Origin: CALECP01 sp964389925
GTDB taxonomy: Bacteria > Chloroflexota > Anaerolineae > Promineifilales > Promineifilaceae
Assembly: GCA_964389925.1 (NCBI GenBank)
Contig: CAYMGE010000006.1
Span: 1 to 64,000, forward strand
Reading direction: 5' to 3'
Length of the DNA stretch: 64,000 nt
A program made the position numbers and the translations under genes. Each line of letters begins with the position of its first letter. Positions within the stretch are counted from its first letter, which is position 1. Positions 25,363 through 34,735 of the stretch are shown piece after piece. A model generated the notes under the pieces. It had not been told where the DNA came from. It saw only the letters and a program-made list of their open reading frames with translations, and searched no databases.

Positions 25363-28300
25363 ATGAGAGACAACCATTTTTTCGTCAAACAGTTTACAAC
25401 AAAAGCATTACCTCTGTTATTGTTGTTAGCTTTCGCTCTATCGGTTCATCCTGCGGCTGTCCATGCTGATGAGACAGCTAATACGCAGCGCGACCCCAAT
25501 AGCCGATCAGACAGCCCCTATCTACAAACGCCAGATGAGTGGAAAAATGTGCCTTACGCACAACCACCAAATCCTGACACCATCCCTTCTCTGCCGGACA
25601 ATCACAAAAATGAACTCGTCGTTTACAATGTTGCAACGGGTCAAACAGAGACGCTGTCCTTGGCAGCCCTTAGTGAGTCAGGCGCGACCATAGCTGAGGG
25701 TTTTGAGGGGTTACTGCCTTATGACGCAGAGGCAGATACAGGTGAGCAATTTGAACATGGTGTTGATAGTGTGATTGGTGTCGATGATCGCGCACGGATC
25801 ACGCCAACAACTTCCTATCCATGGCGCACAATCGTCAAATTGTTCCAGACCTATCCAGACGGCAGCCGCTATATTTGCTCTGGCTCAATGGTTGACAACT
25901 TCCACGTGCTGACAGCAGGACATTGCGTTTACAGCCACAGTGAGGGAGCGTGGGCTAGCTCTGTGCAGGTTGTACCCGCTATGGATGATGATGATTGGCC
26001 TTATGCCTCTGCCAATGTCACCTTTATGCGTTCATACACAGGTTGGACATCTGATCAGAATCCGGGACACGATTGGGCTTTGCTGACGCTGGATCGCAAT
26101 ATCGGAAGTTTTACTGGTTGGCTCGGCCGACAGTGGGCATCCACATCTAGCTCAATTTACAATGGCACAAAGAACGTTGCAGGCTATCCCGGTGATATTC
26201 CATCAGGCAACACAGGCTGCTGTCTGTACTACGATGCGGACAGCGCACAGAGCGTGACCAGCCTCAGCTATCGTTACTCTATGGATACGGCTGGTGGAAT
26301 GAGCGGAAGCCCTGTTTGGCGCATCACGACCAACTCTGGCGGTGATACAGTTCGTTATACATTGGCAGTTCATGCGTATGGGGTAAGCTCATACTGCAAC
26401 AACGTCAACTGTGGAACACGCCTCAATGAAGATAAGTTCAATCGGATCAATACATGGCGGACAAGTGACACAGCTCCAACAGATCGCGCAGACTTGATCG
26501 ACGATGGTCAGAGTTGGTCTGGCTTCTCGCCAACAACAATTAGTGCTGGTAGTTCATTCAGTGTCTACAACGATGTTCGCAATATCGGGACAGCTTCCTC
26601 CGGCAGCTTCTCTGTCCGTTACTACGCCTCCACAAACACAACAATTTCTACATCTGACTACCTGATTGGGACAGAAACTGTCAGTTCCATCTCGCCTTTC
26701 AGCCCCGGAGACTCAAATTGGACAGGCACGTTCCCGTCATCTATTCCAACCGGTTCGTACTACGTTGGTTGGATCATTGACAGTGGAAGCAATGTGACAG
26801 AGTTCGATGAAAGCAATAATATCGCTTACAAAACATCTTACAAGCTGACTGTCACACAAGCTGCGCCGTCAACGCCAACAGGTGTCAGCGCGAGTGATGG
26901 AACGTTCACAGACAAAGTTCGCGTGACTTGGAACTCAGCTTCGGGCGCATCTTCCTACAAGATTTATCGCAACACGAGCAACAGCAGTTCTGGTCGTACA
27001 CAAATCGGCACAAGCTCAAGCACAACTTATGATGATACAACAGCCGTTGCTGGCACAACCTACTACTATTGGGTGAAGGCAACCAACTCAAGCGGTGACA
27101 GTGGCTACAGCAGCTCTAACTCTGGCTATCGCGCCAATGCTGCGCCATCAGCGCCAACAGGTGTCAGCGCGAGTGATGGAACCTACACCGATAGAGTACG
27201 TGTGACATGGAACACAGCTACTGGTGCATCTGGTTATAAGATTTACCGTAACACAAGCAATAGTAGTTCTGGTCGTACACAGATCGGGACAAGCAGTAAC
27301 CCTGCTTATGATGATATGACAGCCGTCGTTGGCACAACCTACTACTATTGGGTGAAGGCAACCAGCACCAGTGGTGACAGTGGCTATAGCAGTTCAGATA
27401 GCGGGTACGTAGGCAGCCAGCCTTCCGGCACAGTTATATCCATCAGCCCAGCAAGCTCTAATGCTTCGGTTTCAACAGAATTCTGTGTCGATGTATCCGT
27501 GACCGATGTTACGGAGTTAGGTTCATTTGAATTTAAATTGAGCTATCAAAAAGATTTGCTCCAGATTGGTAGTATCGAAGAAGGTGCATTTCTTGGTAGC
27601 ACGGGTCGGACGACGATCCCAGTCGGCCCAGAGATAGACAATGCAAACGGAATTGCCTCTTTCGGCGCAGCATCACTCGGTTCAGGTGCTGGACCAAGTG
27701 GCAGCGGCATCCTCGCTAAAGTTTGCTTGACTCCACAAGCAGAAGGCAACGCAGACTTAAAGTTCGACTCAACACTGCTGACTGACGTGCCTGGGGCTTC
27801 TATCACGCACACCAGTGTGAATGGTAGCGTCAATATTTCCAACTGTTATGGCTCTGATGTGGATTGTGATGGTGATGTCGATATTGTTGATATTCAACGT
27901 GTGGCGGCGCATTGGAACACTTCATCAGGTGACTCAGGTTGGGACTCGACCTATGACATGGATAATGATGGCGATTGTGACATCGTTGATATTCAAATCG
28001 TGGCGAGTGAATGGGGCTGGAATGGTACCCGAACACATATCATCGAGACGACAGGTGAGGCTGCAACGATCAATCTGGCACTCTCTCCTGCTGCGCTAAA
28101 TCTAGGATTCGGTGAAACAATCTCATTGAATCTTGATGTGACAGATGCAGTCAATTTAGGTGGTTATGAGGTAGATATCAGTTATAACCCTGCGTTACTA
28201 AGAGTTGATGAGGTTAATCACTCTGATCTAATGGGTAGCACCGGACGTACAGGAATACCTGTTGAAAACATCGATAATACAACTGGTGTCGTCGAGTTTG

Positions 28301-28602
28301 GCGAGGCAACATTCGGCGCACCACCGGCTTTCAGCGGTAGTGGGACATTAGCTACAATTGTTATCACAGGCTTATCTGAAGAAGGAAACGGCACCTTAGA
28401 TTTGCATAATTCGCAAGCGACCGAAGGTGACGGAACTGCACATACCGTCGTCGAAGCAGATAGCACTTACACTGTTGGTGTGCCGACAGCAGTCGGCCTG
28501 CGTGAGACGGGTTCAATGAGCCAGTCCGTGTTTACCGTTGCGGTTGCCTTGGGCTTGTTGCTTACGGTCACAGGCTTGACGGTTAGAAAGCGTCAAAAAT
28601 AG
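25363..28602 (+). CDS. Secreted trypsin/V8-like protease with cohesin-dockerin-cohesin block
   Basis: The 1079-residue protein has a signal peptide (about 1-35) and a propeptide. Its chymotrypsin-fold catalytic domain has H187 (LTAGHC), D237 (HDWALL) and S314 (GMSGSP). Next is a CARDB-type domain (about 380-500), then two FN3 domains, a cohesin-like domain, a dockerin (DVDCDGDVDIVD and DMDNDGDCDIVD) and a second cohesin-like domain. A hydrophobic C-terminal anchor with a RKRQK tail ends it. The start at 25363 follows AAGGAG; an earlier in-frame start at 25204 overlaps the lipoprotein gene and is unlikely. From FN3 to the anchor it is a close copy of the subtilisin gene's block. CGGCCG palindromes are nearly absent from this gene, unlike its surroundings. 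Confidence 0.92.
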   Translation: MRDNHFFVKQFTTKALPLLLLLAFALSVHPAAVHADETANTQRDPNSRSDSPYLQTPDEWKNVPYAQPPNPDTIPSLPDNHKNELVVYNVATGQTETLSLAALSESGATIAEGFEGLLPYDAEADTGEQFEHGVDSVIGVDDRARITPTTSYPWRTIVKLFQTYPDGSRYICSGSMVDNFHVLTAGHCVYSHSEGAWASSVQVVPAMDDDDWPYASANVTFMRSYTGWTSDQNPGHDWALLTLDRNIGSFTGWLGRQWASTSSSIYNGTKNVAGYPGDIPSGNTGCCLYYDADSAQSVTSLSYRYSMDTAGGMSGSPVWRITTNSGGDTVRYTLAVHAYGVSSYCNNVNCGTRLNEDKFNRINTWRTSDTAPTDRADLIDDGQSWSGFSPTTISAGSSFSVYNDVRNIGTASSGSFSVRYYASTNTTISTSDYLIGTETVSSISPFSPGDSNWTGTFPSSIPTGSYYVGWIIDSGSNVTEFDESNNIAYKTSYKLTVTQAAPSTPTGVSASDGTFTDKVRVTWNSASGASSYKIYRNTSNSSSGRTQIGTSSSTTYDDTTAVAGTTYYYWVKATNSSGDSGYSSSNSGYRANAAPSAPTGVSASDGTYTDRVRVTWNTATGASGYKIYRNTSNSSSGRTQIGTSSNPAYDDMTAVVGTTYYYWVKATSTSGDSGYSSSDSGYVGSQPSGTVISISPASSNASVSTEFCVDVSVTDVTELGSFEFKLSYQKDLLQIGSIEEGAFLGSTGRTTIPVGPEIDNANGIASFGAASLGSGAGPSGSGILAKVCLTPQAEGNADLKFDSTLLTDVPGASITHTSVNGSVNISNCYGSDVDCDGDVDIVDIQRVAAHWNTSSGDSGWDSTYDMDNDGDCDIVDIQIVASEWGWNGTRTHIIETTGEAATINLALSPAALNLGFGETISLNLDVTDAVNLGGYEVDISYNPALLRVDEVNHSDLMGSTGRTGIPVENIDNTTGVVEFGEATFGAPPAFSGSGTLATIVITGLSEEGNGTLDLHNSQATEGDGTAHTVVEADSTYTVGVPTAVGLRETGSMSQSVFTVAVALGLLLTVTGLTVRKRQK

Positions 28603-28620
28603 TCGATTGAAATGGTGATT

Positions 28621-28655
28621 ATTTTCGGCCGAAATTAAAATTTCGGCCGAAGCCT
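28621..28655. terminator. Hairpin built from two TTCGGCCGAA palindromes
   Basis: Two copies of the window's iterated palindrome (near 28626 and 28645) face each other across AATTAAAATT, so the region can fold into one long stem as well as two small ones. It follows the protease stop codon by about 20 bp and probably serves as its terminator. Confidence 0.55.
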
Positions 28656-28759
28656 TTCCCCTCCTCCCCACAACAAAACACAATCACATATCCTCCGCTT
28701 ATTTTCTCTGGCAAAGAAGATCGCCCCGTGAAAATCACCTATTCATTTACACGATTTTT

Positions 28760-28825
28760 GTGCCGTGCTATGCTTCTCATCTTTGGACGTTGAGTAGCCT
28801 TGCAGCTGCTCTCTATGCACGGCAC
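28760..28825 (+). promoter_or_regulatory. Long-range stem in the cbiX leader
   Basis: GTGCCGTGC (28760-28768) and its exact complement GCACGGCAC (28817-28825) enclose about 48 nt that includes a GCAGCTGC palindrome. The 3' arm ends 2 nt before the cbiX ATG and could mask its start. No canonical B12-box of a cobalamin riboswitch is visible. Confidence 0.45.
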
Positions 28826-28827
28826 TT

Positions 28828-30234
28828 ATGACCACAGCCACACTTTTAATTGGACACGGTAGCCGCAACAAGGCGGCCGTTCAGGAAAATCTCGCCTTTG
28901 CAAAACAACTAGCAGCGCGTTTGGGGCAGCACGTTGAAGCGTGCTTCCTCGAATTTGCTGAACCACCCATTATTGACGGAATTCGCGCCTGCATCGAGCA
29001 AGGTGCGACCAACATCATCGCGCTCCCGCTGTTTCTTGGCCCCGCTGGGCATCAAAAAAATGACGTGCCAGCCGTCATAAATTGGGCGCGGAAAGAGTGG
29101 CCTCATCTCAACTTTTTATATGGTACACCGCTGGGGGCGCAATATCACCTCGCTAATCTGCTTGGCAAACGAGCAGAGACGGCTATTGTAAAGGCCGAGC
29201 AAACTGTCTCAGATAGTGAAACAGCGGCTGTTGTCATCGGCCGAGGTAGCCGTGACCCCGACAGCAACTCCGAAGTCAGCAAAGTCACGCGCCTACTCTA
29301 TGAAGGACGGGCGTATGGCTGGGTTGAGACCGCTTTTTTCAGTTTGACAACGCCACGTGTTGCAGAGATTGTCGCCAAATGTGCGCGACTGGGAGCCAAG
29401 CGTGTTGTGCTGCTGCCTTATCTGTTGTTCACAGGCAAAATATATGAACGCATCATCGAGCAAGCAGCCAATGCAGCACGAGAAAGCAGCGTTGAAGTCT
29501 TGGTCTCTTCCTATCTTTATCCACACGAAGATTTGGTCGAGGCCGTTGTGCGACGTTACGAAGAAACGATCAGCGGTAATGCACAGATGACGTGTGATCT
29601 GTGCAAGTATCGTAATAAATTTGTCGGGTTTGAGGCTGATTTTGGGCTACCACAGACAAGTGATGCAAGTCACGGGATGCGCGGCGTGCCGCACGATCAC
29701 GGACTGTTGAGCAAGATGGAAGCCATATTGCCACCGCAATATCAAAACGGGGAAGTGGCGAGCTTTGCGCCGATGGGTTCGGCCGAGTTCCAGTATACCT
29801 CGTCCGGTGAAGTCGCATGGAATGACATGTGGGAAGATTTCTGCGATCTTGCCCTAGCTGGCGGTGCATCCCATCGCAGCACGCTGCTTGAGCCACCCAC
29901 GCCTAACCAAGTTGCGGCCTCTCCACACCAATACGACTCGGTTGTTGCGGAAATAGAGCGTGGCATCGGCCTCGTGACAAATTGTGACACGGTAAAAAGT
30001 GCCTCACTTGGCTGGGTTGGTATGCGTTGTCATAACGAAGAGATGGCAATATGGCTCATGCGTGCCATTATCGTCGAAAATGTGCTGGCACGCCGCGAAG
30101 GAGCCATTTTGTATCTGCCCGCCGCGCCAGAGTTTACACTTAAAGCCGAAATAAAAAATGTCGTCACCGTCGTGGCAAAAACATTTCACTATTGGACGGA
30201 ACACGTTGCGTGGAAAACAGTGCGCCGTAAATAG
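28828..30234 (+). CDS. cbiX: Sirohydrochlorin cobaltochelatase CbiX, long form with extra C-terminal domain
   Basis: Two CbiX halves fill residues 1-250. The first has LIGHGSRNKAAV with metal-ligand H10, and LFLGPAGHQKNDVP. The second has VIGRGSRDPDSNSEV and YLLFTGKIYERI, with Arg in place of the first His, as in known long forms. A MTCDLC motif (C256, C259) matches the MXCXXC iron-sulphur motif of Bacillus-type CbiX, followed by a short His-rich stretch. Residues 300-468 form a further domain (PMGSAEFQYTSSGEVAW ... DLALAGGASHRSTLLEPP ... AAPEFTLKAEIKNVVTVVAKTFHYW) that I do not recognise. The enzyme inserts cobalt into sirohydrochlorin, the first committed step of anaerobic B12 synthesis. 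cobH and cbiD follow. Confidence 0.88.
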   Translation: MTTATLLIGHGSRNKAAVQENLAFAKQLAARLGQHVEACFLEFAEPPIIDGIRACIEQGATNIIALPLFLGPAGHQKNDVPAVINWARKEWPHLNFLYGTPLGAQYHLANLLGKRAETAIVKAEQTVSDSETAAVVIGRGSRDPDSNSEVSKVTRLLYEGRAYGWVETAFFSLTTPRVAEIVAKCARLGAKRVVLLPYLLFTGKIYERIIEQAANAARESSVEVLVSSYLYPHEDLVEAVVRRYEETISGNAQMTCDLCKYRNKFVGFEADFGLPQTSDASHGMRGVPHDHGLLSKMEAILPPQYQNGEVASFAPMGSAEFQYTSSGEVAWNDMWEDFCDLALAGGASHRSTLLEPPTPNQVAASPHQYDSVVAEIERGIGLVTNCDTVKSASLGWVGMRCHNEEMAIWLMRAIIVENVLARREGAILYLPAAPEFTLKAEIKNVVTVVAKTFHYWTEHVAWKTVRRK

Positions 30235-30274
30235 TGTTCCATCATTTCTCTATAGGCAGGAATCGATTCGTTTG

Positions 30275-30934
30275 ATGATATACGAAGCAAATCCAACAAA
30301 AATTACAGAAGGCTCGTTTGAGATTATTCGGCGAGAGATCGCAGAGATGGGTGTGACGCTTGCGCCAGACATTGCGCCAATTGTCGAGCGGATGGTGCAT
30401 AGTTCGGCAGATTTTGACTTCGCCACCATCACCCACGTGACACAAAATGCCGTCTCTTCGGCCGTCAATGCGCTCCGCAACGGTTGCTCGATTGTCTGCG
30501 ATGTCAACATGATTCGCGTCGGTATCAGCGAAAAACGCCTAGAAGCATTTGGTGGTTCCCTACACTGTTTTGTCGCTGTGGCAGATGCCTATAAAATTGC
30601 CAAACGTGACAAAACGACCCGCAGCGTTGCGGGCATTCGTATCGCGCATGAATCGAGCCTGCTTAACGGCGGGATCGTCGTGGTTGGCAACGCACCGACG
30701 GCACTATTTGAAGTGATGCGATTGGTGGCAGAAGAAGGCGTGAAACCAGCCTTGATAATTGGGGTTCCCGTTGGATTTATTGGGGCGGTTGAGAGCAAAG
30801 CGGCATTGGAGCGCGTGACAGATGCGGAGTGGTTGACGACGCGGGGGCGTAAGGGAGGCTCGCCAATTGCGGTGGCTGTGGTGAATGCGCTGTTACGGAT
30901 TGCGGCCGAGTCCCCCCCGACTGAAACGGATTAA
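30275..30934 (+). CDS. cobH/cbiC: Precorrin-8X / cobalt-precorrin-8 methylmutase
   Basis: The 219-residue protein matches CobH/CbiC in length and motifs. VERMVHSSADFDFA contains the catalytic His (H42). DVNMIRVGI, VVGNAPTALFEV and GVPVGFIGAVESKAAL are the conserved substrate-binding segments. It moves the C11 methyl to C12, giving (cobalt-)hydrogenobyrinate. The ATG at 30275 is chosen; the frame is open from 30158 but that would overlap cbiX. It lies 40 bp after cbiX and 13 bp before cbiD, so the three form an operon. Confidence 0.93.
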   Translation: MIYEANPTKITEGSFEIIRREIAEMGVTLAPDIAPIVERMVHSSADFDFATITHVTQNAVSSAVNALRNGCSIVCDVNMIRVGISEKRLEAFGGSLHCFVAVADAYKIAKRDKTTRSVAGIRIAHESSLLNGGIVVVGNAPTALFEVMRLVAEEGVKPALIIGVPVGFIGAVESKAALERVTDAEWLTTRGRKGGSPIAVAVVNALLRIAAESPPTETD

Positions 30935-30947
30935 TTCAAACAAACTT

Positions 30948-32186
30948 ATGGGTCAATACAAACACCTCGTACCGGCGCGAAACCGCAAGGGCAATCGCAC
31001 GGGCTACACGACAGGCAGTAACGCAGCGGCGGCTGCAAAAGCCGCAACGATTGCGCTATTGACGGGAACATTTCCAGAAAGCGTGTCAATTTCGTTACCG
31101 ATTGGCGAATCGGCCGAAATGACCCCTTTCAAAACCGAACAAACCGACGACTTCGCCTACTGTGGCATGATTAAGGACGCAGGCGACGACCCCGATGTGA
31201 CGCACGGGGCATTGATCTGTGCGACGGTACGGCGCAGTGAGCAGTTGGGGATCACGTTGAAAGGCGGTCAAGGCGTTGGTCGCGTCACGCTGCCCGGCAT
31301 TGGCCTGCCCGTCGGCGACCCTGCAATCAACCCCGTTCCGCGTCAGCAGATACGCGACAATGTTTCCGACGCATGGCGCGACATCATGGGCAATGAAGAT
31401 GTTGCGCTAGAGGTAACGATCAGCGTGCCGGCAGGGGCCGACATTGCGAAGAAGACACTCAATGCACGACTCGGCATCATCGGCGGGATCAGTATCTTGG
31501 GAACAACGGGCAAGGTGTTTGCCTACAGTACAGCGGCGTGGCGTGCTAGCGTTATTCAGGCGGTTGAGATGGCTGTTCACAACTATCCTGAAGCCGTTGT
31601 GCTGACGACAGGTGGTCGCTCTGAACGACACGGGATGACGATTTTCCCCAACTTACCAGAGGTAGCGTTTGTCCAGTTGAGCGTTTTTACGGGATCCGGC
31701 TTTGAGACAGCGGCGCGGATGGGGGCGCAACGCGCCATTTTTGTCGGCATGGTCGGCAAGATGGTCAAGACAGCGCAGGGTCACATGCAGACGCACGTCG
31801 CGGGAAACCAAGTCGATTTTGAGTTTTTGGCGGGGGTGTGTGAAGCTGTTGGCGCATCGGCCGAACTCATTCATCGCGTCCGCAAAGCCAATACGGGACG
31901 ACATTTTTTGGAGCTTTGTCAAGAGCTAGGTGAGATGGAGCCAGTGCAACGCATAACGGAGATGGCATTAGATGAGTTGGAGAAGTTTGTGGAGAAAGTC
32001 GGCCGAACGGATCTTCCCATCGAAACGATTTTAGTCGATTTTAGCACCCCTACTGTTTTTGCTCGCGCTAGCAGTTCGCGCCAAAGTGCTTCACACCAAA
32101 CGATAGATAATCCGCTTGTGGAACGCTTGGCGGCCGATCCTGCTCATTCGTATGATGGGGATGAAGATGGTCGCCATATCAAATGA
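30948..32186 (+). CDS. cbiD: Cobalt-precorrin-5B C1-methyltransferase CbiD
   Basis: The 412-residue protein contains the CbiD signature GYTTGSNAAAAAKAA near the N-terminus. LKGGQGVGRVTLPGIGLPVGDPAINPVPR and ISILGTTGKVFAYSTAAW are also highly typical. It methylates cobalt-precorrin-5B at C1 in the anaerobic corrin pathway. It comes last in the cbiX-cobH-cbiD cluster; the other corrin genes are not in this window. The C-terminal 50 residues are Ser-rich, unlike the core, and end in an Asp/Gly-rich tail. Confidence 0.94.
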   Translation: MGQYKHLVPARNRKGNRTGYTTGSNAAAAAKAATIALLTGTFPESVSISLPIGESAEMTPFKTEQTDDFAYCGMIKDAGDDPDVTHGALICATVRRSEQLGITLKGGQGVGRVTLPGIGLPVGDPAINPVPRQQIRDNVSDAWRDIMGNEDVALEVTISVPAGADIAKKTLNARLGIIGGISILGTTGKVFAYSTAAWRASVIQAVEMAVHNYPEAVVLTTGGRSERHGMTIFPNLPEVAFVQLSVFTGSGFETAARMGAQRAIFVGMVGKMVKTAQGHMQTHVAGNQVDFEFLAGVCEAVGASAELIHRVRKANTGRHFLELCQELGEMEPVQRITEMALDELEKFVEKVGRTDLPIETILVDFSTPTVFARASSSRQSASHQTIDNPLVERLAADPAHSYDGDEDGRHIK

Positions 32187-32213
32187 TCACGACCATCTCA
32201 CAATCAATTATTT

Positions 32214-33323
32214 TTACATCAATCCATCAGGTGTCACATATTCATATCCTAGCGAAGTCGCCACCCCTTCATAAACGACCTGTCCTGCAATTGTGTTCAA
32301 GCCCAGCTTGAGCGCGGGATCACGATGACAGGCAATTTGCCATCCGTTGTTAGCAAGCTGAACGGCATAAGGCAACGTCACGTTGGTTAGTGCCAGCGTT
32401 GAAGTTTGTGCAACTGCGCCGGGCATATTGCCGACTGAGTAGTGAATCACGCCATGCTTTGAATAGATTGGATCATGGTGGTAGGTCACGCGATCAATCG
32501 TTTCAATACAGCCACCTTGATCGATGGCAATATCCACAATGACAGAGCCAGCCGTCATCGTTTTGACCATATCTTCACTGACCAGATTGGGAGCCTTCGT
32601 TCCCGGAATTAGCACTGCACCGATCAACAGGTCTGCTTCTGCAACTTTCTGCGCGATGTTGTAATTATTCGACATGATCGTTTCGACACGGCTGCCGAAG
32701 ATATCGTCTAGTTCACGCAGGCGTTCCGCGTTGATGTCGAGCATCGTCACTCGTGCGCCCAAGCCAACCGCCATTTTTGCCGCGTGTGTGCCAGAGACTC
32801 CCCCACCAATGATAACGACATGACCGGGCTGAACGCCGGGAACACCGCCCAATAAAATCCCTTTGCCACCTGTTGGGTTTTTCAAATAGTGTGCGCCAAT
32901 TTCGGTGGACATGCGCCCAGCAACCTCGCTCATCGGTTGTAACAAGGGCAAACGTCTATCAACCTGCACTGTTTCGTATGCGATTGAGGTCGTTTTGCTG
33001 TCAACGAGAGCTTGCGTTAGCTCTGGCTCGGCCGCCAGATGCAAATAGGTAAACAGCAGCAAATCTTCACGGAAGTAACCATATTCGGAGGCAAGCGGTT
33101 CTTTGACTTTGTAGACCATCTCGGCCGACCAGGTTTTTTCGGCCGACTCCACAATCGTTGCGCCCGCGTCTGCATAAGCCTGATCGCTGATTCCGCTACC
33201 GACACCTGCGCCTGTCTCAACCCAAACCTCATGTCCATGCCGTGACAGTTCGGCCGCGCCTGCGGGCGTCAATCCGACCCGCTTCTCCATCGCCTTAATC
33301 TCTTTTGGAACTCCAATAATCAT
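32214..33323 (-). CDS. ald: Alanine dehydrogenase
   Basis: At 369 residues this is a standard Ald. The N-terminus MIIGVPKEIKAMEKRVGLTP, the VYKVKEPLASEY segment with the substrate-binding Lys, the Rossmann motif VVIIGGGVSGTHAAKMAVGLGA and VIVDIAIDQGGCIET are all conserved. It oxidises alanine to pyruvate and ammonia with NAD. At the end of the taurine operon its job is to regenerate pyruvate for the taurine:pyruvate aminotransferase encoded just upstream and to release ammonium. Confidence 0.95.
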   Translation of the reverse strand: MIIGVPKEIKAMEKRVGLTPAGAAELSRHGHEVWVETGAGVGSGISDQAYADAGATIVESAEKTWSAEMVYKVKEPLASEYGYFREDLLLFTYLHLAAEPELTQALVDSKTTSIAYETVQVDRRLPLLQPMSEVAGRMSTEIGAHYLKNPTGGKGILLGGVPGVQPGHVVIIGGGVSGTHAAKMAVGLGARVTMLDINAERLRELDDIFGSRVETIMSNNYNIAQKVAEADLLIGAVLIPGTKAPNLVSEDMVKTMTAGSVIVDIAIDQGGCIETIDRVTYHHDPIYSKHGVIHYSVGNMPGAVAQTSTLALTNVTLPYAVQLANNGWQIACHRDPALKLGLNTIAGQVVYEGVATSLGYEYVTPDGLM

Positions 33324-33360
33324 GTTCTTTGTCCTAATGTGCTTCGTAAATTTTACACTC

Positions 33361-34725
33361 TCATGCGATGGATCTCATCAACCCTTTTTTAATAGCTGAA
33401 ACCATTTGATCAACTTCGCTTTTATTAATCGTCAGTGGCGGCGAGAGGACGATGATATTGCATAGATTTGGCACGGTGTTGCCATTCTTAATAAGAATGA
33501 TGCCATCTTCTCTTACACTGCCTAACACGCCATCAATGATGTGCGGCGTAATTGCCTCTTTCGTCTCTTTATTGTTGACCATTTCGATGCCAGCCAACAG
33601 ACCACGCCCACGCACATCGCCAACATAGGGATGCTCGACGAGTTCTTCTAGTTGCTCAAGCATGTATGCGCCCATCTTCGCCGCATTTTCAACCAGCCCT
33701 TCACGCTCAATAATTTCGATATTTCTAAGCGCAACTGCCGTTGCAACGGGGTGACCGCCAAATGTGTTGATATGGCGGAAATGCTTTAGGTCAGTTTCAT
33801 CGCTTAGGAACGCATCAAATACTTTTTGGCTGACGATGGTTGCGCCCAATGGCTGATAGCCGCTGGCGATCCCCTTCGCGCACGTCACGATGTCTGGCTT
33901 TGCATCCCAGTGTTGATGACCCCAGAAAGTGCCAGTTCGGCCGAAGCCGCTCACCACCTCATCAAAAATCAGCAGCACACCATACTTATCACATATCTCA
34001 CGCACTTTTGGAATGTAAGTGTCCGGCGGAATCAGCACGCCACCACCTGAAATCATCGGCTCCATGATAAACGCCGCAACCGTTTGTGCGCCCTCGTAGT
34101 TAATGAGGTCGTCAAGCCATTGCGCCATCGCCGTGCCGTGTTCATCGGCTGTCAGATGAGCATCACGCCGATAAGGGTATGGTGGTGGAATTTGGATAAA
34201 GCCCGGCACGTTTAAGCCGTAACCTACCCGTCGCTCCGCCTGCCCCGTCGCGCTCAACGCTGCCAGCGTATTGCCATGATAGGCGCGATAGCGCGAAATG
34301 ATCTTCTTGCGATTATAGCCACCGGGTTCGCCTGACTGCTGATGATATTGCCACGCAATTTTGAAGGCCGCTTCGTTTGCCTCTGAACCACTACATGTAA
34401 AATAGACGCGCCCCTTCATGTCAAGCGTCTTGAGTAGCTTGTCTGCCAAGCGTGCCGTTGGCTCGGCCGTCATTCCCGGCGACAAATAGCCCAATGTCTT
34501 CAACTGCTCGTATCCAACCTGCGCCAGCTCTTCCCGACCATATCCAACGTTGACACACCAAATACCAGCAATTCCATCGAGGTATTTCTTGCCATTTTCG
34601 TCTGTCAAAAAGCAGCCGTCACCACTCACCATCGGTGTCATCGGCATACGCGCAAGCGGCTTGTGCTGCCGAATTGGATGCCAAACGGAGTTCGCGCTTA
34701 GTTCACCAATTGATTGTGTTTGCAT
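33361..34725 (-). CDS. tpa: Taurine:pyruvate aminotransferase (class III)
   Basis: The 454-residue PLP enzyme has the class III layout. SGSEANEAAFKIAWQYH and RYRAYHGNT form the cofactor phosphate site, LIFDEVVSGFGRTG carries the PLP-binding Asp, and the catalytic Lys lies in VTCAKGIASGYQPLGA. The substrate is inferred from context: it lies between xsc and ald in an operon with a TauABC transporter, so it converts taurine and pyruvate to sulfoacetaldehyde and alanine. It could equally be read as a generic omega-aminotransferase if the operon were not present. Confidence 0.87.
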   Translation of the reverse strand: MQTQSIGELSANSVWHPIRQHKPLARMPMTPMVSGDGCFLTDENGKKYLDGIAGIWCVNVGYGREELAQVGYEQLKTLGYLSPGMTAEPTARLADKLLKTLDMKGRVYFTCSGSEANEAAFKIAWQYHQQSGEPGGYNRKKIISRYRAYHGNTLAALSATGQAERRVGYGLNVPGFIQIPPPYPYRRDAHLTADEHGTAMAQWLDDLINYEGAQTVAAFIMEPMISGGGVLIPPDTYIPKVREICDKYGVLLIFDEVVSGFGRTGTFWGHQHWDAKPDIVTCAKGIASGYQPLGATIVSQKVFDAFLSDETDLKHFRHINTFGGHPVATAVALRNIEIIEREGLVENAAKMGAYMLEQLEELVEHPYVGDVRGRGLLAGIEMVNNKETKEAITPHIIDGVLGSVREDGIILIKNGNTVPNLCNIIVLSPPLTINKSEVDQMVSAIKKGLMRSIA

Positions 34726-34735
34726 GATTTTGTGA

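Noticed and set aside
20575..28602. Cellulosome locus
   Set aside because: Cohesin and dockerin modules are present, but no cellulase, scaffoldin with many cohesins or carbohydrate-binding module accompanies them; both proteins are proteases.
28603..28827. Cobalamin riboswitch before cbiX
   Set aside because: I looked for a B12-box-like GCCACTG segment and the usual multi-helix layout and saw only one 9-bp stem, so I record a structured leader and not a riboswitch.
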